Positions 26,921-35,111 of a DNA stretch of 64,000 nt are shown here, piece by piece. Position 1 is the first letter of the stretch; each line of letters begins with the position of its first letter. A model generated the notes under the pieces. The model ran no database searches, was not told where the DNA came from, and saw only the letters and a list, made by a program, of their open reading frames with translations. Where the stretch lies: the NCBI GenBank assembly GCA_030041435.1, contig JASHNW010000018.1:1-64000 (forward strand). Reading direction: 5' to 3'. The translations under genes and the position numbers were made by a program. The DNA is from Acidobacteriaceae bacterium (GTDB taxonomy: Bacteria > Acidobacteriota > Terriglobia > Terriglobales > Acidobacteriaceae).

Positions 26921-27151
26921 TCAGGAGGGAAACATGCGTTCAATGCGAACGTCCATTTCCGCTTCCCCAATCAGTTCGCCCCGATTCGCCTGTGCAAGGC
27001 CCGTTTTGACGGCGTCGCGGAAGCGCCTGTCCTCCTCAAGAAGGCTGAACGCAGCATCCTTGATCAACTGTTCAGGGTTGCTGCCCACGATGGCAGCGAT
27101 CTCCGCAAGTCGCGCTTCTTCGTCCGGAGTGAGGCGCACTTCCATGCTCAT
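26921..27151 (-). CDS. antitoxin partner of the ParE-like toxin
   Basis: A 74-76-residue acidic protein ends two bases before the toxin ATG, the normal antitoxin-first order. It begins M(SM)EVRLTPDEEARLAEIA, a short strand-helix opening seen in ribbon-helix-helix or similar antitoxins, and ends MDVRIERMFPS. Two ATGs are possible, 27151 and 27145; the second lies six bases after TATACT, exactly leaderless spacing, and may be the true start. A much longer open frame upstream runs into lolC and is rejected. Confidence 0.8.
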   Translation of the reverse strand: MSMEVRLTPDEEARLAEIAAIVGSNPEQLIKDAAFSLLEEDRRFRDAVKTGLAQANRGELIGEAEMDVRIERMFPS

Positions 27152-27157
27152 AGTATA
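27152..27157 (-). promoter_or_regulatory. -10 box at leaderless spacing for the antitoxin gene
   Basis: TATACT on the minus strand directly abuts the first ATG (27151) and ends six bases before the second (27145). Initiation about seven bases downstream would put the second ATG at the mRNA 5' end. Confidence 0.45.
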
Positions 27158-27168
27158 GAAGCTTGCGC

Positions 27169-28419
27169 CTACTCGTAGCGCAGCGCCTCCGCCGGCAGTA
27201 CCCGCGCCGCCGAGCTGGATGGATACAGCGTCGCCAGCAGCGACACGCCCAGCGACAGCGCCGTCACCACCACGCCATGCAGGATGCGCGGCGCGAAGGG
27301 AAGATAGTCCAGCGAATAGACATCGGCCGACAAATGGATAAAGCGGTAGTGCCCGCCGGCCCACGCCAGCGCATAGCCGAACACCAGCCCGATGACCGTG
27401 CCGATCACGCTGATCAGCAGCCCCTGCAGCAGAAAGATGCGCCGCACCTGCTCCGGCTGCACGCCCATCGACATCAGCACGGCGATGTCTTTGGTCTTCT
27501 CCATCACCATCATGGTGAGAGCGATCAGAATGTTGAGCGCCGCCACGCAGACGATCAGCCCGATGACGATGAACGTCACCACCTGCTCCAGCTTCAGCGC
27601 CCGGAACAGCTCCCGGTTCTGTTCCATCCAGTTGGTGGTCATGAATCCCGGACCCGCAGCCTTCTCGATCTCGTCGCCGATCGTGTTCGCGTGGTACAGA
27701 TCGTCGACTTTGAAGGAAATGATGGAGATCAGGTCAGGCTCGCCAAACAGGCTCTGCGCATCGGCCAGGCGCACGAATCCGAAGCTCGAGTCGTACTGAT
27801 AAAACCCGGAGTGAAAGATACCCGCCACCTGGAAGCGCTGGTATTTCGGAATCAGCCCGTACGGCGTCAGATCGGCCTGCGGGCTCGTCACCATCACCGT
27901 GTCGCCCACCTGCGCCCCGATGGAATCCGCCAGATCGCTGCCGATCACGATGGGTGGTGTCGGCTCGCCTGCCTTATCCACGCTGTTCGTTATTTGGCCC
28001 AGCGGCTTCGGACTGCCCTGGATGACATGCGACAGGATGCCGGAGACGCGCCGCTCGTCCGCCGGAACGATGCCCTTCAACACGGCGCCCCCGGCGCGCG
28101 CGCCCCGCGAGATCAACACCGGCTCGTAGAGCCCCGGCGCAGCAGCTACGACGTGCGGCAGCTTCTCGAGGCGCGCCAGCAGCGGCCGCCAGTCGCGCAT
28201 CCCGTCGCTGAGCGTCCGCATCAGGTCCACATGCGACGTCGAGCTGAGCAGCTGCTCCTGCAGATCGCGGCTCATGCCGTTGGTGATGGCCAGCGCCAGG
28301 ATCAGCGAAGCCACGCCCACCGCCACGCCCGCGATCGAAATCCACGTGATGATCCCGATCACCGCCTGGCGGCGTTTCGCCCGCAGATAGCGGGCGGCGA
28401 CAAACAGCTCGAACCGCAT
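27169..28419 (-). CDS. LolC/LolE-family lipoprotein-releasing ABC permease
   Basis: This 416-residue inner-membrane protein has one N-terminal helix (RRQAVIGIITWISIAGVAVGVASLILALAI region), a large periplasmic domain (~residues 50-265) and three C-terminal FtsX-type helices, the layout of LolC/LolE. The start MRFELFVAARYLRAKRR is typical. It would work with a LolD ATPase to release lipoproteins to the periplasm, but no LolD gene is adjacent. It starts 4 bases after the stop of the beta-propeller gene, so the two are cotranscribed. Confidence 0.9.
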   Translation of the reverse strand: MRFELFVAARYLRAKRRQAVIGIITWISIAGVAVGVASLILALAITNGMSRDLQEQLLSSTSHVDLMRTLSDGMRDWRPLLARLEKLPHVVAAAPGLYEPVLISRGARAGGAVLKGIVPADERRVSGILSHVIQGSPKPLGQITNSVDKAGEPTPPIVIGSDLADSIGAQVGDTVMVTSPQADLTPYGLIPKYQRFQVAGIFHSGFYQYDSSFGFVRLADAQSLFGEPDLISIISFKVDDLYHANTIGDEIEKAAGPGFMTTNWMEQNRELFRALKLEQVVTFIVIGLIVCVAALNILIALTMMVMEKTKDIAVLMSMGVQPEQVRRIFLLQGLLISVIGTVIGLVFGYALAWAGGHYRFIHLSADVYSLDYLPFAPRILHGVVVTALSLGVSLLATLYPSSSAARVLPAEALRYE

Positions 28420-28423
28420 GGGA

Positions 28424-30667
28424 TTACCGCACCACGGCCTTCACCGTCACGGCATTGTCCTGGCGGTCGAAAATGCGGATCGCGATCACATGCTCGTGCG
28501 GGTCGATGGGAGCTTCCGCACCCGGACGCGGCTCAGGCAGCGGCGCGCTGAAGTCGAAATGCTCCGTCAGCGAGTCGGCAATCGTTCCCACGGGCGCAAG
28601 GTACTGCCACTGCCCGGCATCGATGGAGTACTCCGCATGCGACACCGGTGACATCGCATCGGTCGCCGTCAGCGAAGCATGAACCTTCCCATTCTCCAGA
28701 TGCGCTTCGAGGTTTGTGACCACCGGCGGCGTCGTGTCGATCAGGAAATCGTCGCTCACGCGCTCCCCCGTGAGCGCTTGCCCGGGATTGTGCGAAGGCG
28801 CATCGCTGGCCACCACTTTGATCCGGTAATGGCCGTCGGGCAGCAGCGACGAGTCGAACGAATAATACCGGTCGCGGAGATGGTCCTTCAGCAGTTGCCA
28901 GTTGCGCTCGCCTTCGCCGCGGTAGTACAGCGAGAAGACCAGGTCGTCCCCGTTGTCGTCGCGCGCCGACCATCGCACCGTGACCGCGGTGCGTTCTTTG
29001 ATTGCCTGCAGCGGCTCCTTGCCCGCCTCCGGCTGCACAAACGTGATGCCGGAGTTCTGCTGCGAGGGGAAATTGATGGTCAACTGCTGCGGTTGTCCAG
29101 GCTGGGGTGGCGAAACTGCGGCGCGCGTCCCCGGTGCGACCACGATCTCATCCACCTCCGGCGGCACATTCACGGGCAGGAAGTTCACCCCCACTCCACC
29201 CACCACGCTTCCCGGATGCTCGACCAGTTTCCACTGCATGAACCGCGACGATGCGATTCCGACCGGTCCCACATTGGGCGTGAATTGCTTCCAGTCGCTC
29301 CACGCGCGCTCCGGATTCTCTATGTTCCCGGCCCGCGCAAACATATCGATTCCCGAAGCTCCGCCGCCCGTCTCCACCTCCGCGCGTCCCCATTGCGCCA
29401 TCATCCCCGCGTCAAACACCTCGCTGGTATACGTCCCTTCCGGCGCTGCTCCGTGGCTCAGCAGGTACAGCTTCCCGGCGTTCGCCGTCGCCACACAGAA
29501 GCCCTTCGGCGAGTCGGCAAAGCCGGTCACCTGCAGCGCCTCCAGATGAGCAACATCGGCAAACGTGCCATCGTCGTGCACGCGGTAAATGCGGCCGCGA
29601 TTGCCGGTGGCGGCAAGGACCCCATCGGAGGTCCACGCCAGCGCATAGACGACATCGTCGTGATCCGCCCAGATGATTCGTGGCGCCCCGTCGCCGTGCG
29701 GGATCTCATAGAGCTGCGAGCCGTCCGGGATCAGCGTGTTGCCGTTGAAGGCCTGCACCGACCCCGGCGCCACGATGGTGATCGTCGCCGTCACCGTCGC
29801 CTGTCCCGTCACCGCCAGCGGCGGCAGGGAGTTCCTGCCCTTCTCACCCACCCCCGAGGCGTAAATCGTCCCGTTGGGCGCGACGACGACCGAGGTGATC
29901 TCCTTCTTCGGCGCGTCGTAGAGGACCCACGCCTTGCCGTTCGGATCAATGCGGTAGATGAGCCCCGTGCCATCCGACCCGGCAATCAGGTTGCCCGCCT
30001 GATCGAACGCCAAAGTCCGAATGTGCTCCTCATCGCTCTTGAAGAACAGGGTCGCCTTGCCCCCGTTTGCCACGCGATAAATCGCTGCCGGTGCGCCCGT
30101 GGCAATGTAGAGCTGCCCCTTCGCGTCGAACGCCAGATCCCAAACGTACTTCGGCTTCTCCGCCGTGGCCGCCGGATCGAACACCAGCGTCGCCGTGTCC
30201 TCGGTCTTGTTCTCCGCATGCGGATCGATCCTGTACACCTTCCCCGAAGGCAGCGTGGCCGCATACACCGATCCGTCCGGGCCTACGCGCACAGCCTGCA
30301 CGCTCATGTCGCGGCTGGTGAAGATCGTTGTCGATTTCCCATCCGGCCCCACGCGCAGCACCGTCGCCGGCGTGCCGGTAGCCAGATACGCGTTCCCCTC
30401 GCGATCCGTCGCCACCGCCCAAACGTAGGTAGACGGCGTGGTCAGCACGGCCGTGCTCTCGGGTCCGGGCACCAGATGGCCGTCGCTGGTGATCGCCACG
30501 CCGTTGGGCGTGCCCCGCTCGAAATCCTCGAAGCGCGATTCGCTCCACAGATGCGTCCCCTGCGCATGCGCGACGGAAACCAGCGAACAGGCGAGAGTAG
30601 CTGAGAAAAACGGCAGCGCCGCAAGGCGTACAAGCGACGAAAGTCGGCGAAAACGGCCTGGCATCAT
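28424..30667 (-). CDS. large exported beta-propeller protein with Fn3-like C-terminal region
   Basis: The start at 30667 gives a signal peptide (MMPGRFRRLSSLVRLAALPFF..., cut near VAHAQ); an upstream in-frame start would add a basic, unlikely leader. Residues ~40-430 carry repeated propeller strands of the NHL/SMP-30 style (WAVATDREGNAYLATG, VLRVGPDGK, WDLAFDAKGQLYIATGAP, VVVAPNGTIYASGVG). The last ~200 residues include AVTVRWSARDDNGDDLVFSL and DTTPPVVTNLEAHLENG, an Ig/Fn3-like region. The ~747-residue product is probably periplasmic. It is coupled to the LolC-type permease; its ligand is unknown. Confidence 0.8.
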   Translation of the reverse strand: MMPGRFRRLSSLVRLAALPFFSATLACSLVSVAHAQGTHLWSESRFEDFERGTPNGVAITSDGHLVPGPESTAVLTTPSTYVWAVATDREGNAYLATGTPATVLRVGPDGKSTTIFTSRDMSVQAVRVGPDGSVYAATLPSGKVYRIDPHAENKTEDTATLVFDPAATAEKPKYVWDLAFDAKGQLYIATGAPAAIYRVANGGKATLFFKSDEEHIRTLAFDQAGNLIAGSDGTGLIYRIDPNGKAWVLYDAPKKEITSVVVAPNGTIYASGVGEKGRNSLPPLAVTGQATVTATITIVAPGSVQAFNGNTLIPDGSQLYEIPHGDGAPRIIWADHDDVVYALAWTSDGVLAATGNRGRIYRVHDDGTFADVAHLEALQVTGFADSPKGFCVATANAGKLYLLSHGAAPEGTYTSEVFDAGMMAQWGRAEVETGGGASGIDMFARAGNIENPERAWSDWKQFTPNVGPVGIASSRFMQWKLVEHPGSVVGGVGVNFLPVNVPPEVDEIVVAPGTRAAVSPPQPGQPQQLTINFPSQQNSGITFVQPEAGKEPLQAIKERTAVTVRWSARDDNGDDLVFSLYYRGEGERNWQLLKDHLRDRYYSFDSSLLPDGHYRIKVVASDAPSHNPGQALTGERVSDDFLIDTTPPVVTNLEAHLENGKVHASLTATDAMSPVSHAEYSIDAGQWQYLAPVGTIADSLTEHFDFSAPLPEPRPGAEAPIDPHEHVIAIRIFDRQDNAVTVKAVVR

Positions 30668-30840
30668 GCTGGTTTTCAGTCTACAGAAAGCCGCTGCCCG
30701 GCGTGGCCGCGCGGTACCGTGCAAAATGCCTCTCGCGCGCGGGACGAAACGCCGTTCTGTCACCTACACTGAGTGTTCGCTCACTCCTCCGATCACCGGG
30801 CCGGCGGGCTCGGCAACCCGCGAACTGGACTCGCGCCATC

Positions 30841-32085
30841 ATGCTGAAACGCTGGAGAACCCGGATCGTGCTCTTCCTGGCCGTGCTCGGCCCCGGGTTC
30901 ATCACGGCTAATGTCGACAACGACCCCAACGGCATCTTCACTTATTCCCAGGCGGGCGCGCAGTTCGGGTACACCCTGCTGTGGACCATGATTCCCGTCA
31001 CCCTGGCGCTCATCGTCGTCCAGGAGATGTGCGCTCGCATGGGCGCGGTCACCGGCAAGGGGCTTAGCGACCTCATCCGCGAGGAATTCGGCCTCCGCCT
31101 CACCATCATCGTCATGTTCCTGCTCGTGCTGGTGAACTTCGGCAACATCATTGGCGAATTCTCCGGCATCGCCGGCAGCCTCCAGCTCTTCCACGTTTCC
31201 AAATACATCTCCATCCCCATCTGCAGCGCGCTGGTGTGGCTTCTGGCGGTCAGGGGAGACTACAAGAGCGTGGAGAAGATCTTCCTCGTCGCCTCCATGT
31301 TCTATTTCACCTACATCATCGCGGGCGTGTTGGCGCATCCGGGCTGGCACGCTGCCATGGCCGCCACCATCAAGCTGCCGCGCATGTCCGTGCTTCGCGA
31401 CCACGAGTACGTCTTCATGGTCATCAGCGTCATCGGCACCACCATCGCTCCATGGATGCAGTTCTACCTGCAGTCTTCGATCGTTGAGAAAGGCGTCACG
31501 GCGGAAACGTATCCGGCCTCGCGCCTCGACGTCATCGTCGGCTCCATCTTCACCGATGTGGTCGCGTGGTTCATCATCGTGGCCTGCGCCGCCACGCTGT
31601 GGGTACATGGCCTCGGCACCATCCACGAGCCCGCCGACGCCGCCGAAGCCATGAAGCCGCTGGCCGGCTCCTACGCCTTTATCCTTTTCTCTTTCGGCCT
31701 GTTCAATGCGGGCTTCTTCGCCGCGTCGGTGCTGCCCATCTCTACGGCCTACGTCGTCTGCGAAGGCCTGGGCGTTGAATCCGGCGTCGACAAGCGCTTC
31801 CGCGAAGCCCCATTCTTCTACTGGCTGTACACGCTGCTCATCGTCGGCGGCGCGGCCGTCGTCCTCATCCCCAACTTCCCGCTCATCAAGTGGTCGATCG
31901 AATCCCAGGCTCTCAACGGTATTCTGCTGCCCGTGGTCATCGTGCTGATGCTGCTGCTCATCAACCGCAAGGATCTGATGGGTGAGCACGTCAATTCCCA
32001 CTGGTTTAACGGCGCCGCCTGGATTACCGCCGTCGTCGTCAGTATTCTGTCTGTCATTCTGATGATCCAGCAGTGGTGGCCCTGA
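30841..32085 (+). CDS. NRAMP-family metal transporter with altered metal site
   Basis: The 414-residue protein has 11 hydrophobic segments and clear NRAMP alignment (LGPGFITANVDNDPNG, QAGAQFGYTLLW, CARMGAVTGKGLSDLIREEFG). In helix 1 the canonical DPGN reads D28-P-N-G31, so the metal-binding Asn is Gly. In helix 6 the canonical VMPH reads IAPW (A203, W205), so the metal-binding Met is Ala. This combination differs from Mn/Fe transporters and resembles the pattern I recall for NRAMP-related magnesium transporters. The ATG at 30841 opens a typical N-terminus; the extra upstream frame is not family-like. It is divergent from the propeller gene. Confidence 0.88.
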   Translation: MLKRWRTRIVLFLAVLGPGFITANVDNDPNGIFTYSQAGAQFGYTLLWTMIPVTLALIVVQEMCARMGAVTGKGLSDLIREEFGLRLTIIVMFLLVLVNFGNIIGEFSGIAGSLQLFHVSKYISIPICSALVWLLAVRGDYKSVEKIFLVASMFYFTYIIAGVLAHPGWHAAMAATIKLPRMSVLRDHEYVFMVISVIGTTIAPWMQFYLQSSIVEKGVTAETYPASRLDVIVGSIFTDVVAWFIIVACAATLWVHGLGTIHEPADAAEAMKPLAGSYAFILFSFGLFNAGFFAASVLPISTAYVVCEGLGVESGVDKRFREAPFFYWLYTLLIVGGAAVVLIPNFPLIKWSIESQALNGILLPVVIVLMLLLINRKDLMGEHVNSHWFNGAAWITAVVVSILSVILMIQQWWP

Positions 32086-32116
32086 CGGCCGCCGCCCCGA
32101 GAAATATTCCTGGCAG

Positions 32117-32311
32117 ATGCCCGACCCGAATCACCTGATCCTGACCTCATTGCCGCCCGATCCACCGAAGACAAAGGGCAAAGCGCCAGCGAAGCCTGCC
32201 GCACCCTTCACCCCGCAGATTGTCTCCTTCACCCGCACGCCGACCATGGCGCACTATCCGCTGCTCGAGCGCGGCTTCCACCTCATCAATCAATGGGGAT
32301 ACGAGCGCTGA
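32117..32311 (+). CDS. small protein of unknown function
   Basis: A 64-residue frame begins 31 bases after the NRAMP stop. It is Pro/Lys-rich at first (LPPDPPKTKGKAPAKPAAPF) and ends with a more ordered MAHYPLLERGFHLINQWGYER. There is no signal peptide or membrane segment. The last codons and TGA stop run into a degenerate repeat block. I recognise no family; the orderly C-terminus and the position downstream of the transporter are the only support. Confidence 0.45.
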   Translation: MPDPNHLILTSLPPDPPKTKGKAPAKPAAPFTPQIVSFTRTPTMAHYPLLERGFHLINQWGYER

Positions 32312-32372
32312 CCGCGATCCGCTGGCCGCCTTTGAGGTAACCGTTTATTAGCCAACCGCCAACTGGCCGCCC
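32306..32372. repeat. degenerate CCGCTGG/AACCGCC intergenic block
   Basis: The run gcgctgaccgcgatccgctggccgcc, then gtaaccg, ccaaccgccaactggccgccc, fills the gap between the small ORF and mutT, two genes facing each other. Confidence 0.65.
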
Positions 32373-32804
32373 CTACAGCAGCTTCCCCGCAGCCAGATCC
32401 CGCACCAGATCGCGGTCCGCCGCCAGAAAGTCGTAGCCCGGCAGATCTCGCAGCTGTGCCCAGCGAATGTCCTCGAAGATGTGGTTGGTCAGCTCGCCCT
32501 CAAAGCTGTGCACGGCAAAGAACTGCAGATCGACCGCTCCGCCGCTGCGGTAGCTGTGCCGCACGTGTGCGACGTGGGTCCCGATCTCCGCCTGAATGCC
32601 CAGCTCCTCGCCCAGCTCGCGTCTCAGCGCCTGCTCGGGGCTCTCGCCGGCCTCGATCTTGCCGCCCGGGAACTCCCACTTCAGGCCCATGGGGGAGCCC
32701 GCCTTGCGCTGGCAAATCAGAACCTCGTCGCCGCGCAGGATCAGCGCCGCCGCAACAAATCGCAGCGACTTCCCGCCCTGCCCGTTTTGGCCTGTATCCC
32801 CCAT
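32373..32804 (-). CDS. NUDIX hydrolase, MutT-like (8-oxo-dGTP diphosphatase)
   Basis: The 143-residue product has an intact Nudix box, GGKIEAGESPEQALRRELGEELGI, matching GX5EX7REUXEEXGU, and the MutT-type lead-in VAAALILRGDEVLICQRK with KWEFPGGK. MutT cleans oxidised dGTP from the nucleotide pool and so prevents A:T to C:G mutations. The Gln/Arg in ICQRK and the C-terminal DIRWAQLRDLPGYDFLAADRDL fit MutT better than other Nudix groups, but substrate choice is not certain. A GGGG sits close to the ATG. Confidence 0.88.
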   Translation of the reverse strand: MGDTGQNGQGGKSLRFVAAALILRGDEVLICQRKAGSPMGLKWEFPGGKIEAGESPEQALRRELGEELGIQAEIGTHVAHVRHSYRSGGAVDLQFFAVHSFEGELTNHIFEDIRWAQLRDLPGYDFLAADRDLVRDLAAGKLL

Positions 32805-32845
32805 ATTCCCCGACAGTTTAGACGTATTCGCGCCCGGATCGATTC

Positions 32846-33643
32846 CTAATCTCCGCTTATTCGTCTCCCAAGAGCCAGCTGAGTACCGAAAACCTCAGGA
32901 TGCAGAGCTGCAGCAACCGCCCGTAGTCCCTCCACCAGCGTCGGAGCCGGGGTGTTCAGCAGTTCGTCGGCAATGCAGTAAACCCGCCCTTCCCGGACAG
33001 CTCGCATCCGCTCCCATCCCGGCCGCGCCGTCAGCTTCGCCAGCGGAACGCGGTCGCCCGCCCCACACCACGCCGCAATCACCACATCCGGATTCACTGT
33101 CGCGACCGCCTCCGCGGTTGTGGGTTTGCCCGGCTCGCCCAGGAATACCCCGCCCGCGGCCTCTACCAGTTCCTTCACCCACGCCTGCGAGTGGATCGGA
33201 GGTTTTCCCCACTCCTCGCAATACACCAGTGGCTTCGGCGTAATCGCCGCCGTCCGGAGGTGGACCTCCCTAATCGCGGCGCGCATCTCTGCGACGATCG
33301 GCTCCGCCCGCTCGCTTGCACCAGCCACCGCCGCAATCAACCGAATATCCTGTTCGATATCCGCCAGCGTATGCGGAGCCAGCGCCAGCACCGGGCAGCC
33401 TGCTTTCAGAATCGCGGCCAGCGATTCGTTTCGGTAGGGCACCGATGCGATCACCAAATCTGGCCTCACCGCGAGCAGTTCCTCGACCGTCGTCGACCAG
33501 GAATCCCGCACCACCGCAACCGGCCGCTGGCGCAGCGCCGGCACTGCGGTCACGCAGTACCGCGTGCATGCTACCAGCGCATCCAGGCGTCCGAGCCGCT
33601 CCAGGATAATGCTGACGCTCGGTTGCAGGGACGCGATTTTCAC
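32846..33643 (-). CDS. BtuF-like periplasmic-binding-type protein without signal peptide
   Basis: The 265-residue product has the class III binding-protein fold of cobalamin and siderophore receptors: MKIASLQPSVSIILERLGRL, then LLAVRPDLVIASVPYRNESL, long helix, and AVATVNPDVVIAAWCGAGDR. Its N-terminus begins directly with the first beta strand, so no export signal is present, unlike true BtuF. No permease or ATPase gene is nearby. Cytosolic stand-alone members are annotated as cobalamin-binding proteins, but the ligand is unproven. It follows the HAD phosphatase gene by 4 bases, which suggests a shared pathway. Confidence 0.8.
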   Translation of the reverse strand: MKIASLQPSVSIILERLGRLDALVACTRYCVTAVPALRQRPVAVVRDSWSTTVEELLAVRPDLVIASVPYRNESLAAILKAGCPVLALAPHTLADIEQDIRLIAAVAGASERAEPIVAEMRAAIREVHLRTAAITPKPLVYCEEWGKPPIHSQAWVKELVEAAGGVFLGEPGKPTTAEAVATVNPDVVIAAWCGAGDRVPLAKLTARPGWERMRAVREGRVYCIADELLNTPAPTLVEGLRAVAAALHPEVFGTQLALGRRISGD

Positions 33644-33647
33644 GGTT

Positions 33648-34385
33648 TCACCTGGGGTGATCCGCCAGCACGGATTCCGGGTAGAACACCGCCCATCCGC
33701 GCTGCGCAGCCATCTCGGCCAGCGCCGGCGTCGGATTCACAGGGAACGCCCGCTGCCCCATCTCCAGCATTGCCGCATCGTGGATGGAGTTGCCGAAGAC
33801 AGCGTCCGGCGAGTCAATCCCCACGCGCCGCAGCGCCTCCGCCTTCCCTTCGTCCGTCGGCACATCGATTAGGTCGCTGCTGATTAACCCGTCCTTCACT
33901 CGCACGGCTGCGGCCAGCACGCGATCCGGACCGACCCCGAAGCGCCGCATGCCCTCCTCGATCACCCAACTGTTCGTCGAGCTCACCGCCCAGATCTCTG
34001 TGCCCGCCGATCGCAGTTCAGCCACGAGCCTATGCATCTCCGGGAAAATCTGCGCCTCTACATGCGCGGTGAAGTAGCGGGCGGCGGCGCGCCGCAGCTC
34101 GTCTTCGCGCAGGCCGGCGTATACCTGCACCATCTCGCCGCAAATCTCCAGTTCCGATACCCGCCCCTGCCGGTAAAGGCGGTGCCGCGCATCGATCCAG
34201 TCGCTGGCGTCGCGAGAAAGCAGTCCCGCCTCCATCGACCAGGTCATGAATCCCACACCTGCATCCCCGTTCCACAGCGTTCCGTCGCAGTCAAAAACGG
34301 CGATACGCAGCGCGGCGGAAAGCGCTGTGTCGCGAAATTCCTCATGTGTGTAGCGAGCGGCCGGAACTGCCCGAATCAATGTCAC
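33648..34385 (-). CDS. HAD-superfamily phosphatase, SerB-like (HAD-IB)
   Basis: The 245-residue enzyme has HAD motif I in VFDCDGTLWNGD (nucleophile Asp and acid Asp), motif II in IWAVSSTNSWV, the Lys in TDEGKAEALRR and motif III in AVFGNSIHDAAML. A helical cap lies between motifs I and II. It resembles phosphoserine-phosphatase-type or cobalamin/lipid head-group phosphatases. Motif III lacks the usual GDxxxD and has GNSxHD, which is a common variant. It starts the two-gene unit with the BtuF-like protein. Confidence 0.85.
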   Translation of the reverse strand: MTLIRAVPAARYTHEEFRDTALSAALRIAVFDCDGTLWNGDAGVGFMTWSMEAGLLSRDASDWIDARHRLYRQGRVSELEICGEMVQVYAGLREDELRRAAARYFTAHVEAQIFPEMHRLVAELRSAGTEIWAVSSTNSWVIEEGMRRFGVGPDRVLAAAVRVKDGLISSDLIDVPTDEGKAEALRRVGIDSPDAVFGNSIHDAAMLEMGQRAFPVNPTPALAEMAAQRGWAVFYPESVLADHPR

Positions 34386-34692
34386 AGTTACCCTGCTTCC
34401 TGTCTCTGAGGCCGGAAATCCTCTCTCCCTAGCCTATCAAGCCGCGAGCGCAAGCCCGCCGCTGCGGAAACCGCCGCTAACGCAGTTCCTGAGTCGGTGT
34501 ATTCCGAAGCTGCTGCACTCAAGTCGACGCGACCTTCAGGAGCGGCGACCTTGCACTGAATCCGAAAGGCCACTGGAACTCAGGAATTGCCGTAAGTATA
34601 AGCACCCAATGTTGCAATGGCTTAAAGCAGGAATGAAAAGCACGCGCCGACGCGACGGAGTACGCCATCGGCTGCGGCTGGCGGCGGGGCGA
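34386..34692. other. 307-bp gap, no convincing gene
   Basis: A 61-codon minus-strand frame opening at a GTG (34573) exists, with no ribosome site and no recognisable family, so it is not called. The stretch near 34445-34490 (gccgccgctgcggaaaccgccgctaacg) faintly resembles the CCGCTG-type intergenic blocks. Confidence 0.5.
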
Positions 34693-34983
34693 TCAGGCAG
34701 CGTCGTTCAGTGACGTTCCATCGGCGAGCCACAGGCCACCTTCTCGCCGGGTCCGAACCGTGTTTCCTTCGAAACTCACGGTGTACTCGCCGTCGGGCAT
34801 CCCTGCGGAGGCCTTGATGACGCTGCACCGCGAGTACACAGCTGGGCGACCGTCCGGCTGGACTTCCTTGAGTGCGAGCATCTCGCAGTTGCTCTCCTGG
34901 CCCATGCCTCGAAGCACGCCGCGTACGAGAACAACCGATCGCATTCGGGGTGGACTGATCGTCCAGGAAACCGGAGCCACCAT
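34693..34983 (-). CDS. small protein of unknown function
   Basis: This 96-residue frame starts with ATG at 34983, seven bases after AAGG. The core is SVVLVRGVLRGMGQESNCEMLALKEVQPDG..., followed by PDGEYTVSFEGNTVRTRREGGLWL, an all-beta-looking pattern in which a PDGxYTVxFxG turn and a charged strand suggest a small beta-barrel or a carboxypeptidase-regulatory-like fold. There is no signal peptide. A second in-frame ATG at 34944 is possible. It is divergent from yggS. No family is recognised. Confidence 0.55.
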   Translation of the reverse strand: MVAPVSWTISPPRMRSVVLVRGVLRGMGQESNCEMLALKEVQPDGRPAVYSRCSVIKASAGMPDGEYTVSFEGNTVRTRREGGLWLADGTSLNDAA

Positions 34984-35111
34984 TGAGGCCTTCAGATGCC
35001 GATAAAATCTCCCGGGTTGGCCGTGTTATCCGAAAAAGTTATGCTCGCAGGAGAAACTGCCGGGCCCCATCCTGCTTTCCGCCCGGAACCCCACCCGATA
35101 GCATAGTCTCC

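Noticed and set aside
26847-27158. 103-codon plus-strand frame opposite the antitoxin
   Set aside because: Ser/Arg-rich shadow of the toxin/antitoxin pair, which has clear family support.
30793-32001. 402-codon minus-strand frame opposite the NRAMP gene
   Set aside because: Asp/His/Glu-rich mirror of a membrane protein gene, a common artefact.
34388-34573. 61-codon minus-strand frame in the gap upstream of the HAD phosphatase
   Set aside because: GTG start without ribosome site, no recognisable features; gene call not supported.
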